A stretch of 64,000 bases of DNA, from NCBI GenBank assembly GCA_965223125.1, contig OZ244984.1:2108001-2172000 (forward strand). Reading direction: 5' to 3'. The notes under the pieces were generated by a model that saw only the letters and a program-made list of their open reading frames with translations, had not been told where the DNA came from and searched no databases. The stretch's first letter is position 1. Every line of letters starts with the position of its first letter. This document shows, in pieces, positions 1-8,003 of this stretch. Both the position numbers and the translations under genes were made by a program. The stretch comes from Pacificispira sp965223125. Lineage in GTDB: Bacteria; Pseudomonadota; Alphaproteobacteria; UBA8366; Aestuariispiraceae.

Positions 1-224
1 ACCCGCTCCACCGAGCCGAAGAGATTGACCAGCACCGGCATTTCTGTCGGCTTTCCATCTGCACCAACCGGATTCTCGAACAAAACGGCAGGGCCGCGAT
101 CCTTCAGCAGGCGGGTCTGGATCTCGGTCATCTCCAGCACGGTGGAGACCGGCTGGCTGACCCGAACCAGCCGTCCGTCCCGTTCGAGACGGTCGATGAA
201 ATCGCGCAGGGAGGAATAGGGCAT
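1..224 (-). CDS. ubiD: UbiD family decarboxylase, N-terminal part
   Basis: Only the first 74 codons are inside the window; the rest lies beyond its left edge. The ATG complements positions 222-224. The N-terminus reads MPYSSLRDFIDRLERDGRLV, followed by TEIQTRLLKDRGPAVLFENP and LVNLFGSVERV, the usual opening of UbiD proteins. By family knowledge these are prenyl-FMN-dependent 4-hydroxy-3-polyprenylbenzoate decarboxylases of ubiquinone synthesis, although paralogues act on other aromatic acids. The catalytic residues lie outside the window, so substrate cannot be judged. It is divergent from the DUF4170 gene at 327. Confidence 0.85.
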   Translation of the reverse strand, partial: MPYSSLRDFIDRLERDGRLVRVSQPVSTVLEMTEIQTRLLKDRGPAVLFENPVGADGKPTEMPVLVNLFGSVER

Positions 225-326
225 GGGACTGGTATCCTGTGACGGGGTGCCGGGACTTGGCGGAACGGGCATGAGGGGGTAGATAGAGCCCAAACTACAG
301 ACTGTCGAGAGTCAGGAGAAAATCCC

Positions 327-701
327 ATGTCCGCACGTTACTGGATTGTCGGTGGTATCTATACCGATACCAGCTTCACAACCCTGGCGCAGGGCGTCAA
401 GGAAACCCGTCTCGGCCCGTTCGACGATTATGCCCAGGCAAAGGCCGTCTGGCGGGCGAAGGCGATGGAAACGGTGGATGATGCCCATGCGCGGTTTTCC
501 ATCGAAAAGGAAAGCCACGACGAATTCTGGGTCATTGGCGGCATCTATACTGATACCAATTTCCACGATCTTGCCAATGGCGGGGAAGAGGTGCGAACCG
601 GTCCTTTCAAGACCTATGAGGCGGCCCAGGCCGAATGGAAGGCCCGCTCCATGGCCGCCATCGACGACGCTTATGCCCGGTTCAGGATCGAGAAATTGTA
701 A
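327..701 (+). CDS. DUF4170 protein with two tandem copies of the domain
   Basis: A 124-residue soluble protein without signal peptide or membrane segment. It consists of two copies of the same unit of about 57 residues: 5-61 opens YWIVGGIYTDTSF and ends ARFSIEK, 67-123 opens FWVIGGIYTDTNF and ends ARFRIEK. The unit matches my memory of DUF4170, a small alphaproteobacterial family usually present as one copy per protein. The aromatic-rich GGIYTDT, GPF and Trp positions are kept in both copies, so both are probably folded. Function is unknown. It is divergent from ubiD and convergent with the chemoreceptor gene. Confidence 0.8.
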   Translation: MSARYWIVGGIYTDTSFTTLAQGVKETRLGPFDDYAQAKAVWRAKAMETVDDAHARFSIEKESHDEFWVIGGIYTDTNFHDLANGGEEVRTGPFKTYEAAQAEWKARSMAAIDDAYARFRIEKL

Positions 702-720
702 GAACCTGCCTGTTCAGGAT

Positions 721-2757
721 TTAGTTCAGGATTTTCGACAGGCGGTCGCGCAGGGTGTCGATTCCCTGTGACACTTCCCTGGCTCCGATGCGGACCTGCT
801 GGGAGAGTTCGCCCACCTGGGCCGAGCGTTTTGTGACTTCGCCAATATCCTCGGTCACGCCTCTGGTCGCCGCCGCCGCGTCGCGCACATTGCCGGTGAT
901 CTGCCGCGTCCCCTCGGTCCGGGCCTCGACCGTATGCGATATGGTTTCCGCCATCTCGCTCATCTGGCTGATGGTGTCTGATATCGTCTGGATCGCGTCT
1001 ACCGTCGCCTTGGTGCGGCTCTGCACCCGGTTGATCTGGGTCGTGATTTCCTCCGTCGCCTGGGTGGTCCGGTTGGCGAGATTCTTGACTTCAGTGGCGA
1101 CCACGGCAAAGCCCTTGCCAGCGTCTCCCGCCCGCGCCGCCTCTATCGTGGCGTTCAGTGCCAGCATGTTGGTCTGGTCCGCGATTTCGTTGATCAGGGT
1201 GATGACCGCGCTGATCCTGCGCGCATCCTCGGCCAGTGCCGTCACCGACTGGCTGGCCAGATCCACCTCGCTGGAGGCCTGGGCTGCAACCGAACCGGAC
1301 CGCCCGGCCAGGTCCAGCACGTCGCGGAAGGAACCTGCGATCTGTCCGGTTTCCTCGACCACGGCTTCGGCGCTGTCGGTTGCCTGCCTTGCCGCGTCGG
1401 CCACCGTCTGAGAGCGCTCTTCGGCATCCGCTGCGGAGGTCGCCATTTCACCCGCTATTGTTTCCAGACGCTGCATATTCTCCTGAATGCCGGTCACGGT
1501 GCTGCGCAGTTCCTCGTCCAGTCTGCCGGACATTTGCTGCAACCTGTCCTGGATTTCCTGGCGCCGGGCCTGATCTCGCTCCTTTTCCAGTTCCTGCATG
1601 CCTTTCAACTCGACCAGCCCCATCCGCAGCTTTTCAAGCGCGGTGGCCATGATCGCCATTTCGTCTCGGCCGGTTTCCGGGATGACGACATCCGTATTGC
1701 CTTCGCCGATCCGGTCCATGGCGTCGGCAAATCGCCGCTGCGGACGGAATGTGACCGTGTTCAGCACGATCCAGCCGACCGCCCAGGCCACCACCACACC
1801 GACCACCAGGACCAGAACGGCCCGATTGCGGGTTTCCGCCACGGCGTCGTTGAATACATGCATGTCGCGGGTGATCGCGGCATGGGCCCAGGGCTCGCCG
1901 AACGTGTCGGACAGGGTCACGCGGGTCGTCAGCTTGTTTTCCTCGTCCACTGGTACCGCTGCTTCCGCTTCCTCTGTCCCGCCGGTCTTGTCGGTCCCGG
2001 ATTTTGTTGTGTCGGTTTCAGCAGTGACCTCCGGCGCGGTGTCTTCCACCGGTTCCAGAGGCTGGGCGAACAGTTCGGCCCCGTTCACGTCATAGAGTAT
2101 GAAATCGCCGACCATGGCCTTGTTCAGCCCGTCCAGCGCGTTTACCGGATCGGTGATCAGTTCCATGAAACCGATGACCCGGAATCCGCCCAGCGGTGCG
2201 ATCATGCTGTGCAGCGGGCGTCCGTCCTCCGTGGTCCACTGAAAGCTGACCACCTGGCGCTGGGCCTGCTTGTCGCGCGCCAGAAGCTGGTCCCTGACGC
2301 CGGGAATGTTCAGTACGGATTCGCCACTGCCGCGCTCAGACTGGACCAGGGTTTCCATCTGGTCGGACAGGAAATTCACGCTGACATGGGTAAAGACCCG
2401 CTGGGTGAAGTCGGCATGGCTGTAGACCTCGTCGGTCAGCACGGCCAGCGCCTTCACGTCCTTTTCTTGTGCCGGTTTGGTGAATTCCGGTCGCCGTACC
2501 CATTCCGACATCAGCTTGCCCAGCTTGCCCTCATATTGCTGGCTGATACGCTCCTGCACCAGAACACGCAGGGTTTCCTCCGTCGTGCCGGTCAGCACCG
2601 ACAGGGCCAGCGTCCGGAACGACCCCGCCGTCCACATCTGGTTGGCAATGATGCCGATTGTGAACACAACGGATAGCAGCAGCAGAACGCGGCGCAGGGT
2701 CCATGCGGAATACCGCCGGGTTGCGCCAACACTCGCAGCGCCATTCTCGTCCACCAT
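721..2757 (-). CDS. methyl-accepting chemotaxis protein
   Basis: A transmembrane chemoreceptor of 678 residues. Membrane segment 1 is near residues 22-39, followed by a periplasmic ligand-binding region of about 270 residues containing an acidic Thr-rich insert (EVTAETDTTKSGTDKTGGTE). Membrane segment 2 is near 313-333, then a HAMP linker and a long coiled-coil signalling domain. The receptor tip is recognisable from EIADQTNMLALNATIEAARA and GKGFAVVATEVKNLA. There is no C-terminal CheR/CheB pentapeptide; the protein ends LSKILN. The start at 2757 is chosen because AGAGGGGG lies six bases upstream; an in-frame ATG at 2784 lacks such a site. No che genes are nearby, so it is an orphan receptor; the ligand is unknown. 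Confidence 0.92.
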   Translation of the reverse strand: MVDENGAASVGATRRYSAWTLRRVLLLLSVVFTIGIIANQMWTAGSFRTLALSVLTGTTEETLRVLVQERISQQYEGKLGKLMSEWVRRPEFTKPAQEKDVKALAVLTDEVYSHADFTQRVFTHVSVNFLSDQMETLVQSERGSGESVLNIPGVRDQLLARDKQAQRQVVSFQWTTEDGRPLHSMIAPLGGFRVIGFMELITDPVNALDGLNKAMVGDFILYDVNGAELFAQPLEPVEDTAPEVTAETDTTKSGTDKTGGTEEAEAAVPVDEENKLTTRVTLSDTFGEPWAHAAITRDMHVFNDAVAETRNRAVLVLVVGVVVAWAVGWIVLNTVTFRPQRRFADAMDRIGEGNTDVVIPETGRDEMAIMATALEKLRMGLVELKGMQELEKERDQARRQEIQDRLQQMSGRLDEELRSTVTGIQENMQRLETIAGEMATSAADAEERSQTVADAARQATDSAEAVVEETGQIAGSFRDVLDLAGRSGSVAAQASSEVDLASQSVTALAEDARRISAVITLINEIADQTNMLALNATIEAARAGDAGKGFAVVATEVKNLANRTTQATEEITTQINRVQSRTKATVDAIQTISDTISQMSEMAETISHTVEARTEGTRQITGNVRDAAAATRGVTEDIGEVTKRSAQVGELSQQVRIGAREVSQGIDTLRDRLSKILN

Positions 2758-3277
2758 GTCGATCCCCCTCTGACATTGGCCCATGTCTTGCCCCGGCCTG
2801 CCTGCGCCCAGGACATTCCATCCATGAAGACAGTCTGCGGGATAGTGGTTAACGGTTTCTGAACGTCATCAATTCTCCGCGCGCTTTTCCGCCCGGAATC
2901 GATTTCGAACGCACCAAGTCCCCTCAACCCGGACGGTCAAACCACCCTTGGCCGTCCCCCCTTTGAACATCGTTTTCAGTTATTCTTTCTGTATGTTTAA
3001 AGCCGAGGCAAGACCGTATCAATGGTAACAATGTTAAATACCGAAAACATAATGACGTCTGAAAGGTTCAATTTGAATGCTGGTGGGAAGATCAGCAGGT
3101 CACGGCAGGACAAAGGGAATATCAGGGTCGGCAAGCTGCACGGCCTATACCATTTACTGCATAATCTGTTCCGGACTCCGGTCATCTCCATTGCTGATTT
3201 TTCCGCGACGGAGATTGATTGGTGGAACGTCCTTGCTAAAATCTTCCGTATTCGAATGGCAAGGGGTGGGAAGCGGT
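2758..3277. other. intergenic region between divergent genes
   Basis: About 520 bases between the chemoreceptor and the beta-propeller gene. The half next to position 3000 is visibly AT-richer than the flanking genes. Reading frames across it are open but have no coding look, and the signal peptide of the downstream protein starts only at 3278. It must carry both divergent promoters; I could not pick a convincing -35/-10 pair. Confidence 0.5.
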
Positions 3278-4846
3278 ATGGTTGCAGAAAGTGTTTTCCG
3301 GTTCGGTCAGATTCTCCGTGCCGGCACGGTGGTTTTTGCAATTGCGTTCGGCCTGGTCCCTGCATCGTCATTGGCACAGACGGGCGGTCAGGGGTCACTG
3401 AAAGATCTGGAACTCAGGATGGTCGAGGCCGTTCAAAACGAGTATTATCAGGATTTTCTCACGTATTTGTCCGAGTATGAAAGACGCGGCGGCACCGTGG
3501 TGCCCGACATGATCTACTACAAGGCCGTCGCCCTTGAAAGCAGCGGAGACATTCTCGGCGCCTTTGACGAAGTCGACCGGTTTCTTGCCAGTGTGACGGG
3601 TTCTCATCCGAAGTTTCCGGAGGCCCGCACGATGATCCAGGATCTGGCGGAGAAGGCACCTCCGATCAGGGCGCTAATTACGCGGTTGGCATCCGCCAGG
3701 AACAACAGCGAAGAACTCACCATTCTCCGGGATTACGTCAGAGAAAACCAATATCTAAGCTACAGGGACACGCGGTATGCCGAGCGCCAGATCGGGGTAA
3801 TCGAAGGGCCGCTGACGGTCGCAGCCTCCCATTGGCGTTTCGAAGCTATGCGAAGCGGCGACCCGATTGAAGGAGCCATCCATGCAATGGCCTTCAACCG
3901 GGATGGAAGTGTTCTGGCGCTCGGGGCGGGTGGCATCTGGCCCTCAAATATCTTCATCACGGATGCAGAGGACGGTCGGCATATTCTGAGTTCCATTTAT
4001 GAGTATGCCCAGCCCATCTGGAACACGCGCACAAGCATGACCATCTCGCCGGCAGACGATCTTCTGGTTCTAGGAATGCAGGACGGTCGGATCAGTTTCT
4101 TCCGTTATGGTGAAGGGGCCGGCTTTCAGTTCAACCTGAAAGCCCCCACACTGAAAGAGGTCAATCCGATCATGCTGAGTGAGATCGATCCGGTTGAGGA
4201 GATTTCGTTCTCGTCGGACGGCAGTCGGGTTGCCACGCTTCACGCCAGTCGCACGGTCATCGTCTACGATGTCGAAAACCGAAAGGCGATCTGGACGTTC
4301 CTGCTGCCCGAACAGAATGGAATAAATTACTTCATCGCTCTTTCACCCGACGGCAAGAAGATTCTGACATCGGGAGAACAGGAGGCGTCTCTTTGGGATG
4401 TTGAAAGGCAGATGGGGCTGTTTTCGATCAAGACGAGCTATGTTCAGGATGTTGCTTTTGCGCCTGACGGACAGTCCTTCATGATCGTGGATTCCAATCT
4501 CAAGGTGTACGATGCCGCCACCGGAGACCTGCTGCGACGTCATTCGGTGGGATCGAGCTACGGGCGCATCGCAACGTCGCCAACCGGACGCTATCTCCAT
4601 GCCAGTAGCGGCAACATAAGCCGCGATTCGAAGGGCAGGGTCTATGACCAGCCGGCCGAGATCAGGGTTTATCAGCCTGACGGCAGTCTTTCGGCGATCC
4701 TCAGAGGAATCGGGGGGCGTGGGGAATGCCGTCAGGATGAACTGGAGTTTTGCCGTCATATCGCCGCCGTTGCGATGTCCAGCGAGGGGAAACTGGTCGC
4801 GGCTGCAACGTCGGATGGATATCTCAGATTCTGGCGCTTGCCTTAG
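3278..4846 (+). CDS. secreted WD40-like beta-propeller protein
   Basis: A 522-residue protein with a cleavable signal peptide (MVAESVFRFGQILRAG, then a hydrophobic stretch ending ASSLAQ near residue 34), so it is probably periplasmic. Residues about 40-190 are helical and TPR-like in appearance. The rest is a beta-propeller built of repeats with S-P/S-D-G-x and x-W-D/x-Y-D signatures: SPDGKKILTSGEQEASLWDV, APDGQSFMIVDSNLKVYDA, and SSEGKLVAAATSDGYLRFWR at the C-terminus. The frame is open upstream to 3077, but that extension has no coding character and would bury the signal peptide. It is followed after 38 bases by the SH3 protein gene. No catalytic motif was seen; a scaffold or binding role is inferred only from the fold. 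Confidence 0.75.
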   Translation: MVAESVFRFGQILRAGTVVFAIAFGLVPASSLAQTGGQGSLKDLELRMVEAVQNEYYQDFLTYLSEYERRGGTVVPDMIYYKAVALESSGDILGAFDEVDRFLASVTGSHPKFPEARTMIQDLAEKAPPIRALITRLASARNNSEELTILRDYVRENQYLSYRDTRYAERQIGVIEGPLTVAASHWRFEAMRSGDPIEGAIHAMAFNRDGSVLALGAGGIWPSNIFITDAEDGRHILSSIYEYAQPIWNTRTSMTISPADDLLVLGMQDGRISFFRYGEGAGFQFNLKAPTLKEVNPIMLSEIDPVEEISFSSDGSRVATLHASRTVIVYDVENRKAIWTFLLPEQNGINYFIALSPDGKKILTSGEQEASLWDVERQMGLFSIKTSYVQDVAFAPDGQSFMIVDSNLKVYDAATGDLLRRHSVGSSYGRIATSPTGRYLHASSGNISRDSKGRVYDQPAEIRVYQPDGSLSAILRGIGGRGECRQDELEFCRHIAAVAMSSEGKLVAAATSDGYLRFWRLP

Positions 4847-4884
4847 TGCCCACTGCCCTATGGACTGAGGAATCGGAGGGAATA

Positions 4885-6045
4885 ATGGTTGGAAGAACAA
4901 TAGCACTCCTTGTCGCCGCAACGCTCTTTTGTTTGGGCGTGGGTTCCGGTGCCGCCATGGCTGCGGAATTGGCGGAAGCCCGGGTCGCGGCGAATGTCCG
5001 GGCGGCTCCCTCGGTGGAGTCGGCGCGGGTATCGGTTCTGGAGCAGGGTCAATCCGTGCGCATTCTCTCCGAAAGCGAGGGAGGCTCCTGGGTTCGGATC
5101 TCTGATCTTTGGGGAAACGAGCTCGGCTTTGTCGCTGAGCGCTTGCTGCACAGGCCCAATGCACCGGCGGCCGCCTCCAATTCCGGCGCGGGAGGGTCGA
5201 TTTTTGCCCAGGCGGTCCAGTCCGGAGCCATCGACCAGTCACATGAGGAAATCCGTCGCGCGGAGGAGGAAGCCGAGCGCCGTCGGCTGGAAGCCTGGCA
5301 GGCGGAACTAGATCGCATGGATGCCGAGCGGGAGGAGCGCGACAGGATCGCGCGGCTGGAACAGGAAGAATTCGAACGGGAACAGGCAGAACTGCGGGAA
5401 TGGGCGCTGCAAAGCGAGGATTACAGCGGCAGTCGTGGTGATGCTCTCGACGATCTGGCCACTGCGATGGCCGGTCAGTTGCAGACGATGCAGAACGATC
5501 TGGCTCAGCAGCAGGCCCAGCAGCGCTGGGCGGAACAGCAACAACGACAAAGACAGCAGCAACAACAATGGCAACAACAGCAGCAACAGGCGCAGACCCG
5601 TCCGTCGACGAATTCCTATAACAGCCCGACTTATAACAGTCCGACCGGCAATTCGTCCGTATCGACATCCCGTCCGTCGACGGGTGGCGGCACTTCCGGT
5701 ACGTCCGGCCTGCCGTCGTCATCGTCCAGCACGGCGGCCCGATCCAACCAGTGCTGGTACACGCCGGACCCGCCCCAGGCATCCTGTGTTGCGGAATCAG
5801 TGAACTGGGACGACGGGCGGTTCGTGATAAAAAGCAGGAATGTCTGCAACAAGCGGATTGTTGTCCGGGCCTGCGGATATCGGGGCGGTGCGGGCGAATA
5901 TTGCGGCATGAGCGGCGTCGGTTCCGGCAGTACCTGGACCCATCTTGTGGGAAAGTCGATGAATCCGACGGGCGGTTACAGAGTGGAATGGGCTGGCTCG
6001 GTCAATTCGGTGGAGGACTGGACCTGTATGTCGCGGGGTGGTTAG
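4885..6045 (+). CDS. secreted SH3-domain, coiled-coil, Gln-rich, Cys-rich modular protein
   Basis: A 386-residue modular exported protein. Order: signal peptide 1-27 (ends AAMA), bacterial SH3 domain about 29-88 (VAANVRAAPSVES ... GSWVRISD), charged Glu/Arg coiled coil about 120-178, Gln-rich stretch about 200-237, Ser/Thr/Pro/Gly-rich linker about 238-287, and a compact C-terminal domain 288-386 with six cysteines (290, 301, 321, 330, 340, 381), enough for three disulfides. The start at 4885 has GGAGGG just upstream. SH3 domains of this type often bind cell-wall peptides, which with the signal peptide suggests an envelope role; this is inference. I do not recognise the C-terminal domain. Likely co-transcribed with the propeller gene upstream. 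Confidence 0.75.
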   Translation: MVGRTIALLVAATLFCLGVGSGAAMAAELAEARVAANVRAAPSVESARVSVLEQGQSVRILSESEGGSWVRISDLWGNELGFVAERLLHRPNAPAAASNSGAGGSIFAQAVQSGAIDQSHEEIRRAEEEAERRRLEAWQAELDRMDAEREERDRIARLEQEEFEREQAELREWALQSEDYSGSRGDALDDLATAMAGQLQTMQNDLAQQQAQQRWAEQQQRQRQQQQQWQQQQQQAQTRPSTNSYNSPTYNSPTGNSSVSTSRPSTGGGTSGTSGLPSSSSSTAARSNQCWYTPDPPQASCVAESVNWDDGRFVIKSRNVCNKRIVVRACGYRGGAGEYCGMSGVGSGSTWTHLVGKSMNPTGGYRVEWAGSVNSVEDWTCMSRGG

Positions 6046-6781
6046 GGTGATCCATCCGGAATCGTCCTCCAATACCGATATCCTTCATCGGGCGCGGAAC
6101 TATCCCTATGCCGCGCCGCCGGGCAGCTATACCTGGGAAAGCGGGGTCGAGCGGGCGTTTCGTGCGGAGGACAGGGCGGGTCGGGTGCCGGTTCTGGCCT
6201 TCGGGTCCAATCGTTCACCGGAGCGGCTGGCGCAGAAATTCGGGCATCTGGGCACGCATGTGATTCCGGTGGAGCGCGCGCGGCTTCGGGATTTCGATAC
6301 CGTCTATGCCGCCCATATCACCGCCTATGGCGCGGTGCCCGCCATGTTGCAGGAGGCCCACGGCGTTCGGGTGGAGATTGCCGTCACCTGGCTGGACAAG
6401 GCGCAGCTTGCAATCATGACGCAGAGCGAGGTTGCGGCGGCGAACTACGCTTATGCTCTGCTCGACGGGATCGACCTGATGCTGGAGGGCAATGAGAGCC
6501 TGGATCATGCCTTCGCCTATGTCAGCACGCGTGGTCATCTGCGTGGCGCGACGGGGGAGGCGGTACCGCTGCTTGCCGTTCGGGCGAAGGGCCGCAAAGC
6601 GGATGCTTTGGCGACCGGTGAGATGCTGGAACAGGTCCGCCTACGTGTCGCGCCAGAGGCCGCGCCCGATGATTTCGTCCTGCGCCTTGTCCGCGATGCG
6701 GAGTATCGCCATTCAGTGACCGAGATATTGTCCCGTGATGCGGTTCCCTTCACATATGCGGATTATCGAATCTGGTCCTGA
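6038..6781 (+). CDS. conserved hypothetical protein with GGCT-like N-terminal motif
   Basis: A 247-residue cytosolic protein. The segment VPVLAFGSNRSPERLAQKF resembles the YGSN(L/M)...L strand-loop of gamma-glutamylcyclotransferase-like (AIG2/GGCT) folds, but the usual downstream catalytic glutamate could not be placed with certainty. The GTG at 6038 overlaps the end of the SH3 gene by eight bases, suggesting translational coupling; a second GTG at 6047 is a possible start. Sharing an operon with two exported proteins is odd for a cytosolic enzyme and the link may be only positional. Function is not assigned. Confidence 0.6.
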   Translation: MVRVIHPESSSNTDILHRARNYPYAAPPGSYTWESGVERAFRAEDRAGRVPVLAFGSNRSPERLAQKFGHLGTHVIPVERARLRDFDTVYAAHITAYGAVPAMLQEAHGVRVEIAVTWLDKAQLAIMTQSEVAAANYAYALLDGIDLMLEGNESLDHAFAYVSTRGHLRGATGEAVPLLAVRAKGRKADALATGEMLEQVRLRVAPEAAPDDFVLRLVRDAEYRHSVTEILSRDAVPFTYADYRIWS

Positions 6782-6840
6782 AACAGGCTGACCCTGGGGT
6801 GAGTTTTTCCCGTCTTCCCCCGAGCCGTCGGGGCGTGTAG

Positions 6841-6861
6841 AGGGAAAGGGTGTTTTTCCCT
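6841..6861 (+). promoter_or_regulatory. short inverted repeat in front of dmdA
   Basis: AGGGAAA (6841-6847) and TTTCCCT (6855-6861) form a perfect 7-bp stem with a 7-base loop, just ahead of the CGGAG ribosome-binding site of dmdA. Position and symmetry would fit an operator, an attenuator, or a weak terminator of the preceding gene. Nothing in the sequence decides among these. Confidence 0.3.
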
Positions 6862-6879
6862 GTCCGGAGTTCACCAACG

Positions 6880-7986
6880 ATGACCCCGCCCTTCCTGTCG
6901 ATTTCCCGCCGTACGCGCCGCACTCCCTTCACCGACCGCGTGACCGCGGCGGGAGTGAAGGCCTATACGGTCTATAACCACATGCTGCTGCCGACCGTGT
7001 TCAATTCATTGGAGGAGGACTATTTCCACCTTCGGGAAGCGGTGCAGATCTGGGACGTGGCCTGCGAACGGCAGGTCGAGGTGCGCGGCCCCGATGCGAC
7101 GCGATTGGTGCAGTTGCTCACCCCCCGCGACCTGTCGAACATGCCCGTCGGTCAGTGCTTCTATACCCCGATGGTGGACGAGACGGGCGGGATGCTGAAC
7201 GACCCGGTGACACTTCGTCTGGCCGAGGATCGTTACTGGATTTCGATTGCCGACAGCGATCTGCTGCTTTGGGTCAAGGGGCTGGCGGCGGGTATGCGCC
7301 TGGACGTGGCGGTGATCGAACCGGATGTCTCGCCTCTGGCAGTGCAGGGACCGAAGGCAGAGGATGTTGTCGCTGCCGTCTTCGGCGATCAGGCCCGTGC
7401 GATCAAATTCTTCCGCTTCGCGCCAATGCTGCTGGACGGACAGGAATATATCGTTGCCCGATCCGGTTATTCGAAACAGGGTGGGTTTGAGATTTACCTT
7501 CAGGATTCCGCCTATGGCAACGCGCTTTGGGATGCGGTGGTTGAGGCCGGTGCCCCTCATGGCATCCGCGCCGGGGGACCGAACCTGATTGAACGGATCG
7601 AGGGCGGGCTGCTGTCCTATGGCAATGACATGACACGGGAGAATACACCCCATGAATGCGGCCTTGGTAAGTTCTGCCAGACGGTGGATGCCATTGGCTG
7701 CATCGGGCGCGATGCGCTGATCCGGGTAATTATGGAAGGGCCGCAGCGGATGATCCGGGGGCTGCGCATCGATGCGAAGGGCCTGCCCTTCACGCTGGAA
7801 CCCTGGCCGGTGACGGCAGGGGGCGTTCCTGTCGGGCAGGTGACATCCTCTGCCTGGTCGCCCCGGCTTGAGACCACGGTCGCAATCGGTATGATCGAGT
7901 CTGCATTCTGGGATGCGGGAACCGCCGTGACCGTCGAAACGCCCGTCGGCCCACGTGATGCCGAAATGGTGATGTTGCCGCACTAA
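6880..7986 (+). CDS. dmdA: DMSP demethylase (DmdA), GcvT-like
   Basis: Predicted tetrahydrofolate-dependent demethylase converting dimethylsulfoniopropionate to methylmercaptopropionate. The 368 residues align by eye over the whole length with DmdA as I remember it: SRRTRRTPF near the N-terminus, GVKAYTVYNHMLLPTVF, VQIWDVACERQVEVRGPDA, FYTPMVDETGGMLNDPV, DVSPLAVQGPK, ARSGYSKQGGFEIY and IERIEGGLLSYGNDM. The start at 6880 gives the normal N-terminus; an upstream in-frame ATG at 6850 would add ten atypical residues. The next gene, 17 bases downstream, is acuI, the usual partner, which strengthens the call. A related GcvT-family demethylase acting on another methylated substrate cannot be fully excluded. 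Confidence 0.85.
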   Translation: MTPPFLSISRRTRRTPFTDRVTAAGVKAYTVYNHMLLPTVFNSLEEDYFHLREAVQIWDVACERQVEVRGPDATRLVQLLTPRDLSNMPVGQCFYTPMVDETGGMLNDPVTLRLAEDRYWISIADSDLLLWVKGLAAGMRLDVAVIEPDVSPLAVQGPKAEDVVAAVFGDQARAIKFFRFAPMLLDGQEYIVARSGYSKQGGFEIYLQDSAYGNALWDAVVEAGAPHGIRAGGPNLIERIEGGLLSYGNDMTRENTPHECGLGKFCQTVDAIGCIGRDALIRVIMEGPQRMIRGLRIDAKGLPFTLEPWPVTAGGVPVGQVTSSAWSPRLETTVAIGMIESAFWDAGTAVTVETPVGPRDAEMVMLPH

Positions 7987-8003
7987 AATCGAAAGGGACC
8001 ATC

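Noticed and set aside
4343..5782. Long minus-strand open frame opposite the propeller and SH3 genes
   Set aside because: Arg/Pro-rich antisense shadow of two well-supported genes with signal peptides and domain motifs.
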